Part shown: in pieces, positions 14,756 to 23,109 of the stretch
Layout: each line of letters starts with the position of its first letter
Position numbering within the stretch: position 1 is the stretch's first letter
Source: Pelotomaculum thermopropionicum SI
Lineage (GTDB): Bacteria; Bacillota; Desulfotomaculia; Desulfotomaculales; Pelotomaculaceae
NCBI GenBank assembly: GCA_000010565.1
Contig: AP009389.1
Coordinates: 2,604,001-2,668,000, forward strand
Length of the DNA: 64,000 bases
Reading direction: 5' to 3'
The notes under the pieces: model-generated
What the model was told of the DNA's origin: nothing
The model's database searches: none
What the model saw: the letters and a program-made list of their open reading frames with translations, nothing else
Position numbers and translations under genes: made by a program

Positions 14756-15499
14756 TCAGCGGCTTACCGGGGAGACGCAAAAAACCCCGCAAACCTTGCG
14801 GCGCGGGGTCTTTCGGATATAAGCTATCTTTGTTTTTAGCGTGCCGATGTCGCACCAGTAGCCGGACAGAACCAGGCCGAACAGCGGTTTTTTCTCCCTT
14901 AAGAGCAGCGGGAACAGGTCCTTGCTGAAGTCAAACATCTGGCCCGGCGCGAAATAATCAAGCACCTCCGGCTCCAGCACGTAAATGCCGGTATTGACCG
15001 TGTCGCTGAAGACTTCGCCCCAGCCCGGCTTCTCCAGGAACCTGGTTATTTTTCCTTCCTCCGAAGTAATTACCACGCCGTATTCCAGCGGGCAGTCAAC
15101 CCTGGTCAGGACCAGGGTGGCCAGGGCCCCCTGTTTCTTGTGAAACTCCACGGCCCTGGACAGCTCCAGGTCGGTCAGGGCGTCCCCGCTGATTACCAGG
15201 AAAGTTTCATCCAGAAAACCGGCCGCGTTCTTTACGCTGCCGGCAGTGCCCAGGGGCCTGTCTTCGATAAAATAGCGGAGGTTCACCCCGTATTCCGCAC
15301 CGTTGCCGAAATGATCCCGGATGGCCTCCGGCTGGTACTGCAGGGTAACGCCTATATCGTAAAACCCGTGCTGCTTTAAAAGGTCGATAATATAAGCCAT
15401 TACAGGCCGGTTCAGAACCGGCACCATCGGTTTAGGCCTGCCGCAGGTCAGCGGCCTGAGCCGGGAGCCCTCGCCCCCGGCCATAATAATTGCCTTCAT
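14756..15499 (-). CDS. Sugar-phosphate nucleotidyltransferase, C-terminally truncated
   Basis: The ATG at 15499 has GGAGG 11 bases upstream. The nucleotidyltransferase core is complete: [17 protein letters not shown] (pyrophosphorylase signature), [48 protein letters not shown]. It resembles mannose-1-phosphate guanylyltransferase-like enzymes of Bacillota, which normally continue after SGYWCDIG into a left-handed beta-helix and often a phosphomannomutase domain. Here similarity stops at GYWCDIGTL (about residue 227) and the last ~20 codons read through a terminator hairpin. It lies beside the island edge, so a deletion probably removed its 3' part. Activity of the remnant is doubtful. Confidence 0.75.
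   Translation of the reverse strand: MKAIIMAGGEGSRLRPLTCGRPKPMVPVLNRPVMAYIIDLLKQHGFYDIGVTLQYQPEAIRDHFGNGAEYGVNLRYFIEDRPLGTAGSVKNAAGFLDETFLVISGDALTDLELSRAVEFHKKQGALATLVLTRVDCPLEYGVVITSEEGKITRFLEKPGWGEVFSDTVNTGIYVLEPEVLDYFAPGQMFDFSKDLFPLLLREKKPLFGLVLSGYWCDIGTLKTKIAYIRKTPRRKVCGVFCVSPVSR
14777..14808 (-). terminator. Intrinsic terminator inside the truncated gene's 3' end
   Basis: On the minus strand GCGGGG-like arms (CCCCGC/GCGGGG, 14785-14808) are followed by TTTTTTGCG. The nucleotidyltransferase frame runs through it, a sign that the coding end is not native. Confidence 0.75.
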
Positions 15500-15541
15500 G
15501 AACAACCCAACCTCCGTGTTCTAACAGGGATTTTCACGGCT

Positions 15542-16795
15542 TCAGGAATACCGCGCCAGCAGCCGGTTGAAACGCCCGAAAACGCCGTTTTGCCTTTCCG
15601 CCGCCACCCAGGGGGCGCTGCGGTGCTCATCCCACACGCTGCGGTAGACTGAGGCCGTCCGGCGGGCGATATTCTTCCAGTTAAACTCGCTTATAACCCT
15701 TTGGTAGGCATTTTTCTTCAGCCTTTCACCCAGTTCGGGCTGCTTTAATATTGCCAGGATGTTCTGCGCCAGGGAATGGCTGTTGCCGGTGTATGCCTTC
15801 AGCCCGTCTTCGCCGTGCCTGACAATTTCGCTGATGCCCCCGCAGTCCGACACAACCACCGGGGTGCGGGCGGCCATGGCCTCCAGGGCCACTATGCCGA
15901 AAGGCTCGTACAGGCTGGGGAATACGGCAACGTCGGCCCAACTGTACAGGCTGTTTCTGACCTCATCGCTTATGTACCCGGTAAAGTACACCCTGTTGGC
16001 AATACCCAGCGCCATCACCTGCTGTTTTAAAAAGTCCATATAGGGGCCTTTTCCGGCAATGACGAACTTGGTCTGGGGATGGTGGGCCAGTATTTCAGGG
16101 GCGGCATCCAGCAAAACCTGAACGCCTTTTTCCCTGACCAGCCTGCCCACGTAAAAAACGATTTTTTCGTCCGGGGCGGCGTAGTCACTGCGGCGCGCCT
16201 CCCTGCTCACGGTGCTGAAACTGGCGGCGTTGACTCCGTTGGGAATGACGACGATCTTGTCGTGGGGCAGTTGAAAGATGTTTTTAACCTCCCACTCCAT
16301 GTAATGGCTGCAGCAAATTACCCGCCAGGCCTCGTAGGTCAGCCACCACTCCACATCGCTTATGTGCCTCTGGATGTCGTTGTGCAGGCCGTAATTGCGG
16401 CCGTATTCCGTGGCATGAATGGTGGCCACCAGGGGCAGGCGCCAGGCATGCTTGATTGCCCTGGCAGCGTAAGCCACAATCCAGTCGTGGGCGTGCAGTA
16501 TGTTTACCCCGCCTATCTCGGCCATCAGGGGGATGGCCCTTTCCAGCAAGGCCACGTTAAACTGGGCCACCCAGGTTACAAAGTCGGGCGAAGACACCCG
16601 GTAGGGCTCCACCCGGTAAACCTTGACCCCCTTCACCCTTTCAAAGGAAGGAGCTCCCCCTCCTCCCGAAGTAATCAGGTGAACGTCTACCCCTATCTCC
16701 GCCAGGGCGGCGGTCAGGTCGTACACATGCTGGGCCAGCCCGCCCACGCATTTAGGCGGGTACTCCCAGGACAGCATTAACACTCTCACCGACAA
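15542..16795 (-). CDS. Glycogen-synthase-like glycosyltransferase (GT4/GT5 fold)
   Basis: This is 417 residues from a TTG start at 16795 (AGGAGG 5 bases upstream; a GTG six bases further in is an alternative). The N-terminal Rossmann domain starts VLMLSWEYPPKCVGGLAQHV, the ADP-glucose synthase-type pattern. The C-terminal domain has FYVGRLVREKGVQVLL, an IAGKGPY strand, and the E-x7-E motif in EPFGIVALEAMA. It transfers glucose from a nucleotide sugar to an alpha-glucan or makes a related polysaccharide. The next gene upstream encodes a starch-binding-type domain, which supports alpha-glucan metabolism. Confidence 0.85.
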   Translation of the reverse strand: MSVRVLMLSWEYPPKCVGGLAQHVYDLTAALAEIGVDVHLITSGGGGAPSFERVKGVKVYRVEPYRVSSPDFVTWVAQFNVALLERAIPLMAEIGGVNILHAHDWIVAYAARAIKHAWRLPLVATIHATEYGRNYGLHNDIQRHISDVEWWLTYEAWRVICCSHYMEWEVKNIFQLPHDKIVVIPNGVNAASFSTVSREARRSDYAAPDEKIVFYVGRLVREKGVQVLLDAAPEILAHHPQTKFVIAGKGPYMDFLKQQVMALGIANRVYFTGYISDEVRNSLYSWADVAVFPSLYEPFGIVALEAMAARTPVVVSDCGGISEIVRHGEDGLKAYTGNSHSLAQNILAILKQPELGERLKKNAYQRVISEFNWKNIARRTASVYRSVWDEHRSAPWVAAERQNGVFGRFNRLLARYS

Positions 16796-16861
16796 TTCAC
16801 CCTCCTGTTAAGCCCGTCCTAATACGAATCCCCACCGGGCTTGCGGCGGGGACTGCTTTAT

Positions 16862-17239
16862 TTAATAGCGCTGGCTCCCGTTATGAATCTCAAAGCTCCA
16901 GTTTAACCCGTTATTGTTATCCCAATTGTTTGCGCCGTCCCTGAAACAGAAATTAAACCGCCCTTCATGTTCCGGCATGACGACGCTGCTCACCCAGCCC
17001 CAGCCCGTCTTTTCCATCCTGACGTCCGTAACGTTCCGCCAGTCGTCATGCCCGCCGTATCCGTAGTGGAGGTAAACCTGGCCGCTGCCCTCTTTGCCCA
17101 GCAGTCCGTTGTAAAGGACCGTTACCTCCTCGCCTGCCGTAATCGGCGTCGGGTCTACCACCACCCCTCCGGGATAACCGGCATCGTGCATGGCTTTCAG
17201 TTTCATCTCCCCGCTGCCGAATCTGGTCGGGTTGGCCAT
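16862..17239 (-). CDS. Carbohydrate-binding module protein (CBM25/53-like)
   Basis: This is 125 residues from ATG 17239 with GGTGGG upstream; longer in-frame starts lack ribosome sites and cross a terminator. The domain includes AGEEVTVLYNGLLG, VYLHYGYGGHDDW, MEKTGWGWVSSVVMPE and FNFCFRDGANNWDNN, the tryptophan- and aspartate/asparagine-rich pattern of starch-binding modules in family CBM25/53. No signal peptide or catalytic domain is attached. It lies 67 bases before the glycogen-synthase-like gene and may be a separately encoded binding module for it. Confidence 0.8.
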   Translation of the reverse strand: MANPTRFGSGEMKLKAMHDAGYPGGVVVDPTPITAGEEVTVLYNGLLGKEGSGQVYLHYGYGGHDDWRNVTDVRMEKTGWGWVSSVVMPEHEGRFNFCFRDGANNWDNNNGLNWSFEIHNGSQRY

Positions 17240-17340
17240 TAAAATCCCACCTTTGTAATTTTTTAAAAAAGCGTTTTCATTAGTATGGTTGCTCCGCCAT
17301 TTTTTTATACAAACAAATTGCTGGTATAATAAAATATGGC

Positions 17341-17368
17341 AAAAAAAAGCACCTTTGCGAAGGTGCTT
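17341..17368 (-). terminator. Intrinsic terminator downstream of the isocitrate dehydrogenase gene
   Basis: On the minus strand a perfect 9-bp stem AAGCACCTT-CGCA-AAGGTGCTT is followed by a T-run of six or more. It separates the nifV-like operon from the CBM gene. Confidence 0.85.
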
Positions 17369-17421
17369 CTTAAAGCGGCAATAGGGCACACCCTCTGTGA
17401 AAATTTGTCCATACACATACA

Positions 17422-17477
17422 TAGTTAAGGGGACATAGTTAAGGGGACACACCTCTTCCGCAGGTATGTCCCCTTAA
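17422..17477. repeat. Tandem 14-bp repeat with matching inverted copy
   Basis: TAGTTAAGGGGACA occurs twice in tandem (17422 and 17436), and TATGTCCCCTTAA at 17465-17477 is the exact inverse of TTAAGGGGACATA. The element can fold in two alternative ways. It sits between the isocitrate dehydrogenase stop and the terminator and looks like a small dispersed palindromic repeat. Confidence 0.7.
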
Positions 17478-17482
17478 TTAAT

Positions 17483-18481
17483 TTACAGCGCGGCAATGAT
17501 GGCGCCGGCCATCTCGCTCGTGCTCGCGCTGCCGCCCAGGTCGTAGGTAAGGCAGGCTTTTTCCTCCAGCACCCGGATCACTGCGGCCATAATCCGGTCA
17601 GCCGCCTCCATTTCGCCCAGGTGCCTCAGCATCATCACCCCGGACAGCAGCATGGCCAGGGGGTTAACCCTGTTTTTGCCGGCGTGCTTGGGGGCGCTTC
17701 CGTGCACCGGCTCGAAGACGGCCGCCCCGTCGCCGATGTTGGCTCCCGGTGCCACGCCCAGGCCGCCCACCAGGCCGGCGCACAGGTCGGAAACAATGTC
17801 GCCGTAAAGGTTGGGCAGCAGCAGCACATCGTAATTTTCGGGCGACTGAACCAGCTTCATGCACATGGCGTCCACGATCATTTCTTCAAATGAAATGTCG
17901 GGGTACTCTTCCGCCACCTGCCGGGCGCAGTCCAGGAAAAGGCCGTCAGAAAGCTTCATAATGTTTGCCTTGTGCACCACTGTAACTTTCCTGCGCCCCT
18001 GGCGGCGGGCCAGCTCGAAGGCAAAGCGGGCAATCCGCAGGGATGCGCCGCGGGTGATAATTTTGATGCTCTCTGCTGCATCCCGGCCGACCCGGTGCTC
18101 TATTCCGGAGTACAGGTCCTCCGTGTTTTCCCGCACGACAATCAGGTCTACGCCGCTGTAACGCGTTTCTATGCCGGGCAGGTTGCGGGCCGGGCGGACG
18201 TTGGCGTAAAGGTCCAGTTCCTGGCGCAATGTCACGTTGACGCTGCGGAAACCCTTCCCCACAGGCGTCGTCAAGGGGCCTTTGAGAGCAACCCCGTTCT
18301 TCTTGATCGAATCCAGGACGTACTGGGGGAGGGGGGTGCCGTACTCCGGTATGACGGCCTCCCCCGCCACGACCGTTTCCCACCGGATGGGCACGCCGGC
18401 AGCGTCGATGACCCGGCAGGCGGCCTCGGTAATCTCCGGGCCCACTCCGTCGCCTGGAATCAAGGTAATGTTATAAGGCAT
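17483..18481 (-). CDS. NAD-type isocitrate dehydrogenase (isocitrate/isopropylmalate dehydrogenase family)
   Basis: This 332-residue protein opens with [13 protein letters not shown]. The substrate loop is [20 protein letters not shown]; the serine and asparagine in SVN and the absence of a leucine-binding pocket pattern favour isocitrate over isopropylmalate. Also seen are [27 protein letters not shown], and the metal-ligand region [20 protein letters not shown] rather than NADP is suggested by the short length and the [13 protein letters not shown] region. It is the last gene after the NifV-like synthase and LeuC/LeuD-like subunits, so it plausibly converts isocitrate to 2-oxoglutarate. Homoisocitrate dehydrogenase is the main alternative. 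Confidence 0.85.
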   Translation of the reverse strand: MPYNITLIPGDGVGPEITEAACRVIDAAGVPIRWETVVAGEAVIPEYGTPLPQYVLDSIKKNGVALKGPLTTPVGKGFRSVNVTLRQELDLYANVRPARNLPGIETRYSGVDLIVVRENTEDLYSGIEHRVGRDAAESIKIITRGASLRIARFAFELARRQGRRKVTVVHKANIMKLSDGLFLDCARQVAEEYPDISFEEMIVDAMCMKLVQSPENYDVLLLPNLYGDIVSDLCAGLVGGLGVAPGANIGDGAAVFEPVHGSAPKHAGKNRVNPLAMLLSGVMMLRHLGEMEAADRIMAAVIRVLEEKACLTYDLGGSASTSEMAGAIIAAL

Positions 18482-18509
18482 ACTCGTTCACTCCGGTTTT
18501 CTGGTTGTT

Positions 18510-19010
18510 CTAGTCGAAGTTGAATCCGCCGTGCTTTTTGAAGTGGGCGGCCAGGCCGCCGTCGTTCAAAATCCTGATCATAACCGCCGGCAGGGGCTTT
18601 ACGGGAATAACGGCGTTTTTCGTCCTGTTGGTGATTACCCCGGCCGCCAGATCGACGGAAAGCTCGTCCCCCGGATCGATTTGATCGGTGTCGCACTCCA
18701 CCGCCGGCAGGCCGGTGTTGATGGCATTGCGGTAGAAAATGCGGGCAAAAGACTTGGCCAGCACCGCGCTGACGCCGGCGTATTTAATGGCGAGAGGAGC
18801 CTGCTCGCGGGAGCTGCCGCAGCCGAAGTTGGTGCCGGCCACAATGAAGTCTCCCGGACTCACTTTCCGGTAAAAATCCGGATCAAGGTCTTCCATCACG
18901 TGCCTGGCCAGCTCTTTCATGTCCAGGGTCTTAAATTTATATTTACCCGAAATAATGTAGTCGGTGTTCACATCGTTGCCGAATTTATGGGCCCTGCCTT
19001 CAAATTTCAT
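18510..19010 (-). CDS. Aconitase/isopropylmalate dehydratase family small subunit
   Basis: This is 166 residues from ATG 19010 (GGGGCGGGG upstream). It shows the swivel-domain pattern of LeuD-type small subunits: [18 protein letters not shown], then [14 protein letters not shown] (signature), then [18 protein letters not shown]. The substrate-specifying loop after NTDYI reads ISGKYKF, seen in the archaeal/homoaconitase-type branch, so the name leuD may be wrong. It pairs with the large subunit just upstream (36-base gap). Confidence 0.85.
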   Translation of the reverse strand: MKFEGRAHKFGNDVNTDYIISGKYKFKTLDMKELARHVMEDLDPDFYRKVSPGDFIVAGTNFGCGSSREQAPLAIKYAGVSAVLAKSFARIFYRNAINTGLPAVECDTDQIDPGDELSVDLAAGVITNRTKNAVIPVKPLPAVMIRILNDGGLAAHFKKHGGFNFD

Positions 19011-19046
19011 AAAAAACACCCCGCCCCTGAATGTTTCATTAAAAAA

Positions 19047-20300
19047 TCAAATGAACTCCCTCGGATCGGTAATTTTCCCGGTTACGGCGCTGGCCGCCAC
19101 GGTTGCGGGCGAGGCCAGGTAAATTTCGGCCTTGGAGTTCCCCATCCGCCCCTTGAAGTTCCTGTTGGCGGTTGAGATTACCGTCTCGCCGTCGGAAGGA
19201 ACGCCGTTATGGGTGCCGACGCACGGGCCGCAGCCGGGCGTAACCACCGCCGCTCCCGCCTCAACCAGATCCCGGATAATCCCCTCCGCCATAGCATCCA
19301 GAAAGACCCGCCGGGAGGCCGGAGCCACAATCAGGCGGACCTCTTTATGGACTTTCCGCCCGCGCAGGATCCCGGCGGCAATGCGCAGGTCCTCCAGCCG
19401 CCCGTTGGTACAGGTGCCTATGACGGCCTGCTGGACCGGCTTCCCGGCCACCTCGCCAACGGGCGCCACGTTGTCGACCCGGTGCGGCCTGGCCACCTGG
19501 GGCTCGATCCCGGACACGTCGTACTCCAGAATCTTTGCATATTCGGCATCGGGATCGGCGTTTACGGGGCTGAACTTCCGCCGGGTAAACCGCCCCAGCC
19601 AGGCAAAGGTTTTCTCGTCGGCCTCCATCAGCCCGGCCTTGGCCCCCATCTCGATGGCCATGTTGGCAATGGTAAAGCGGGCCTCCTGGGACAGGGCAGC
19701 AATGGCTTCGCCGGTATACTCGGCCGCCATGTAGGTAGCTCCGTCGGCCGTAACGTCGCCTATTAAATAAAGGATCAGGTCCTTGGAAAAGACGCCGGGG
19801 CTTAGGGTGCCGCGGCAGACGAACTTGATCGTCCCGGGAACCTTAAACCACATCCGGCCGGAAATCAGCCCGCCGGCCAGGTCGGTAGAGCCGACCCCGG
19901 TGGAGAAGGCGTTCAGGGCGCCGTAGGTGCAGGTGTGAGAATCGGCGCCGATGACAAGGCTGCCCGGGCCGACCAGGCCGCTTTCAGGAACCACCTGGTG
20001 GCATACGCCCTCGCCCACGTCGTACAAGCAAAAACCCTTTTCCCGGGAAAACTCCCTCATCAGCTTGTGCAGGGAGGACACCCCCTCGTTGGGGCTGGGC
20101 GCGCTGTGGTCGATTACAAACGCAACCCGCTCCCGGTCGAACACCTCCCTGCCGCCCATCTCGTTAAAAGCCTTGATGGCCAGGGGAGCGGTGCCGTCCT
20201 GCCCCATCACGTAATCCACCCTGGCCACCACAATGTCGTTGGCATGCACTTCCTGGCCGCTGTGGCTGGAAAGGATTTTTTCAATGATGGTCTGGCCCAA
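19047..20300 (-). CDS. Aconitase/isopropylmalate dehydratase family large subunit
   Basis: This 417-residue protein carries the 4Fe-4S cluster cysteines in SHTCTYGA, GTCTNGR and PGCGPC, the homoaconitase/LeuC-type pattern, together with DHSAPSPNEG and IGADSHT. The length fits the ~420-residue archaeal-type LeuC/HacA branch, not the longer bacterial LeuC or aconitase A. With the downstream small subunit it should isomerise a tricarboxylate: citrate, homocitrate or isopropylmalate. The context, NifV-like synthase and isocitrate dehydrogenase, favours citrate or homocitrate. Confidence 0.88.
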   Translation of the reverse strand: MGQTIIEKILSSHSGQEVHANDIVVARVDYVMGQDGTAPLAIKAFNEMGGREVFDRERVAFVIDHSAPSPNEGVSSLHKLMREFSREKGFCLYDVGEGVCHQVVPESGLVGPGSLVIGADSHTCTYGALNAFSTGVGSTDLAGGLISGRMWFKVPGTIKFVCRGTLSPGVFSKDLILYLIGDVTADGATYMAAEYTGEAIAALSQEARFTIANMAIEMGAKAGLMEADEKTFAWLGRFTRRKFSPVNADPDAEYAKILEYDVSGIEPQVARPHRVDNVAPVGEVAGKPVQQAVIGTCTNGRLEDLRIAAGILRGRKVHKEVRLIVAPASRRVFLDAMAEGIIRDLVEAGAAVVTPGCGPCVGTHNGVPSDGETVISTANRNFKGRMGNSKAEIYLASPATVAASAVTGKITDPREFI

Positions 20301-20302
20301 GT

Positions 20303-21436
20303 CTAATCCCTCTTTCCAAAATAGTCTTCGTAAATATATACCAGCTCTTTATCAAAAAGCGGCCGCTTTAAGGCCACCGTGGTGGCCCGGACCTTGGGCA
20401 GAAGCTCTCTGGCCTGGTAATCGGTCAAAACCCTGCCGAATTCGGCAAACTTGGCCTTCAGCGCCGCCGTCCCGGAATGCTTGCCGATCACTATCTGGCG
20501 CTGCAGGCCGACCTCTTCGGGCTGGAACGCCTCGTAGGTCCTGGGGTGTTTTTGCACCCCGTCGGCGTGGATGCCGGCCTCGTGGGCAAACATGTTTGAC
20601 CCCACAATAGCCTTCCAGGCCGGCAGTTCCCGGCCCGAGGCGCGGGACACGTACTCGGCCAGTTCCACAAACATCTCGGTCTTGAAGTTCAGGTCTATTT
20701 TATAAAGGTGCTTCAAAGCCATGACGACTTCTTCCAGGGCGGCGTTGCCTGCCCGCTCGCCAAGGCCTATGACGGTTACCCCAATGTACCTGGCTCCTGC
20801 TCTCACTCCGGCCAGGGCGTTTGCCGTGGCCATCCCGAAGTCGTTATGGGTGTGCATTTCAATGTCTATGTCCACCGTTTCCCTGATATATTTTATCTGC
20901 TCGTAAATCGTAAAAGGCTCCATAATTCCAACGGTGTCACAGTAACGGAGGCGGTCGGCGCCGGCTTCCTTGGCGGCTTTTGCAAACTCGATCAGGAATT
21001 CCATGTCGCTGCGGGACGCATCTTCTGCGTTAACCGAAACTTGCAACCCTTCTTTTTTGGCAAACCTGGTGGCCTCAACCATTTGCTCCAGGACCTTTTC
21101 CCGGGTTGTTCTCAGCTTGTGCTTGATGTGGATGTCGGAAGTGGAAATGGATATGGCCACGGCATCGACGCCGCAATCGATAGACGCTTCAATGTCTTTT
21201 ATCACGGGACGGTTCCAGCCCATGATGCTGGCCTTCAAACCGGCCCTGCAGATGGCCTTGATCGCTTCCTTTTCATCCCCGCCCATGGCCGGAATTCCGG
21301 CCTCGATCTGGTGCACGCCGAGCTCATCAAGCAGCTTCGCAATCCTGACCTTTTCCCTGTTTGCGAAAACTACCCCCGCCGTTTGTTCCCCGTCTCTCAA
21401 GGTGGTATCCACAATAATTATGTCCTTGCCGTTCAT
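20303..21436 (-). CDS. Homocitrate-synthase-like acyltransferase (NifV/AksA type; possible Re-citrate synthase)
   Basis: This is 377 residues from ATG 21436 (GGGG 9 bases upstream; ATG 21442 is too close). The DRE-TIM motif is present: DTTLRDGEQTAGVVF, the GVHQIEAGIPAMG strand typical of NifV, ASIMGWNRP, and the metal-binding HTHNDFGMATANALAGVRAG. A short C-terminal LeuA-dimer-like tail remains without a regulatory domain. Homocitrate synthases and the Re-face citrate synthases of strict anaerobes belong to this family. Because the next genes encode an aconitase-type pair and an isocitrate dehydrogenase, it may make citrate for glutamate synthesis. It could instead make homocitrate for nitrogenase, though no nif genes are seen. 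Confidence 0.85.
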   Translation of the reverse strand: MNGKDIIIVDTTLRDGEQTAGVVFANREKVRIAKLLDELGVHQIEAGIPAMGGDEKEAIKAICRAGLKASIMGWNRPVIKDIEASIDCGVDAVAISISTSDIHIKHKLRTTREKVLEQMVEATRFAKKEGLQVSVNAEDASRSDMEFLIEFAKAAKEAGADRLRYCDTVGIMEPFTIYEQIKYIRETVDIDIEMHTHNDFGMATANALAGVRAGARYIGVTVIGLGERAGNAALEEVVMALKHLYKIDLNFKTEMFVELAEYVSRASGRELPAWKAIVGSNMFAHEAGIHADGVQKHPRTYEAFQPEEVGLQRQIVIGKHSGTAALKAKFAEFGRVLTDYQARELLPKVRATTVALKRPLFDKELVYIYEDYFGKRD

Positions 21437-21593
21437 GCTCATTCACCCCTTATTTAAGTAACTGGTTTTTTAAAATTTTTGAGAGCCGGAGGGTAGCCGC
21501 CAAAAATATATACAAAGATAGTACCACAAATCATTAAAGCTGAGAAGGCTGAGGCAAATTTTTTTATTGTATACATCAAAAGCCGCTCCCGGC

Positions 21594-21618
21594 AAAAAAG
21601 GGCCCCGTTTGGGAGCCC
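21594..21618 (-). terminator. Intrinsic terminator after gatB
   Basis: On the minus strand GGGCTCC-CAAAC-GGGGCCC (G-U pairs included) is followed by TTTTTT. It lies 8 bases after the gatB stop. Confidence 0.8.
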
Positions 21619-21625
21619 CTCTGCT

Positions 21626-23062
21626 TTAAATCTTTTCTTTTAGCAGCCTGTTTACCAGTTCCGGGTTGGCCTTTCCCCTGGTAGCCTTCATTACCTGCCC
21701 CACCAGGAAGCCAAGCGCCTTTTCTTTTCCGGAGCGGTAATCCTCTACCGTCCTGGGGTTGCCCGCTATCACCTGATCTACTATGGCGGCAATGGCGCCT
21801 TCGTCGCTAATTTGGACAAGGCCTTTCTCTTTCACTATGTCCTCTGCGTCCCTGCCGGTGGCAAACATCTCCTCGAAAACCGTTTTGGCAATCTTGCCGC
21901 TGATGGTTCCCTTTTCGATCAGCCGGAGCATTGAGACCAGCTGGCCCGGTTTAACCGGGCAGTCCTGAATTTCTATATTGCCGGCGTTTAACAGCCTTAA
22001 AAGGTCGCCCATGATCCAGTTGCTGACAATTTTCGGGTTGGGATAGCCCTGCACGCAGGCTTCAAAAAAGCCGGCCAGTTCCCTGGTGCTGGTAAGCACT
22101 CCGGCGTCGTAGGCCGGCAGGGCGTATTCCCTCATATAACGCTCCCTTTTTTCATCGGGCAGTTCCGGCAGGGAGCGGCGGATGTCCTCCACCCATTCCC
22201 GGTCGATAACCAGCGGAACCAGGTCGGGGTCGGGAAAGTAGCGGTAATCATGCGCCTCCTCTTTAGTCCGCATGGGAAGGGTTATCCCCTTGCCCTCGTC
22301 CCAGGTCCTGGTTTCCTGGACAACCCGGCCGCCTTCCTCCAGCACATCGATCTGGCGCTCTATCTCGTATGCAAGCGCCCTCTGGAGGGCCTTGAAAGAG
22401 TTCAGGTTCTTAATTTCCGTCTTGGTCCCGAAGGCGATGCTTCCCGCCGGGCGGACGGAAACGTTGGCATCGCAGCGCAGGCTCCCCTCTTCCATTTTGC
22501 AGTCAGAAACGCCGGTATACTGGATAACCGCCCTGAGCTTCTCCATGTACTGGCGCGCCTCCTCCGGCGAGCGGAGGTCGGGCTCGGAAACGATCTCGAT
22601 CAGGGGCACCCCGGCCCGGTTGTAGTCCACCAGGGAAAAGGGAGTGGTGGTAATGGTCCCCTGGTGCACCAGCTTCCCGGTATCTTCCTCCATATGCAGG
22701 CGGGTGATGCCAATCCTCTTTCTCTTCCCGTTTACATCTATTTCAATGTAGCCGTTTCTGGCAATGGGCAGGTCGTACTGAGAAATCTGGTAGTTCTTGG
22801 GCATGTCGGGGTAATAGTAATTTTTCCGGTCGAACTTGGAAAAACCGGCTATCTGGCAGTTTAAGGCCAGGGCGGCGCGGATGGCGTACTCCACCACCTT
22901 TTTGTTGACTACCGGAAGCACCCCGGGCAGGCCCAGGCAGACCGGGCAGACATGAGTATTGGGGTCGCCGCCGAATTCGGTGGTCGAATCGCAGAATATT
23001 TTCGACCTGGTCTTGAGCTCCACGTGCACCTCCAGGCCGATCACGGCTTCGTACTGAGCCAA
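21626..23062 (-). CDS. gatB: Aspartyl/glutamyl-tRNA amidotransferase subunit B
   Basis: The TTG at 23062 gives 478 residues beginning (M)[15 protein letters not shown], the normal GatB start, with GAGGGGGG 8 bases upstream. An ATG at 23110 overlapping the gatA stop would add 16 atypical residues. Conserved parts include the cysteine pair region FCDSTTEF...[56 protein letters not shown], and the C-terminal YqeY-like tail ending [16 protein letters not shown]. It channels ammonia to mischarged Glu-tRNA(Gln)/Asp-tRNA(Asn) with GatA and GatC. Confidence 0.95.
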
Positions 23063-23109
23063 AACACAAACCCCCCTCTTTCCAAAGAAGTAGCCGCAGG
23101 CCGGCGGCA

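Noticed and set aside
21437-21593. T-box or other leader before the NifV-like operon
   Set aside because: No specifier stem or T-box sequence can be seen; the gap is short and AT-rich.
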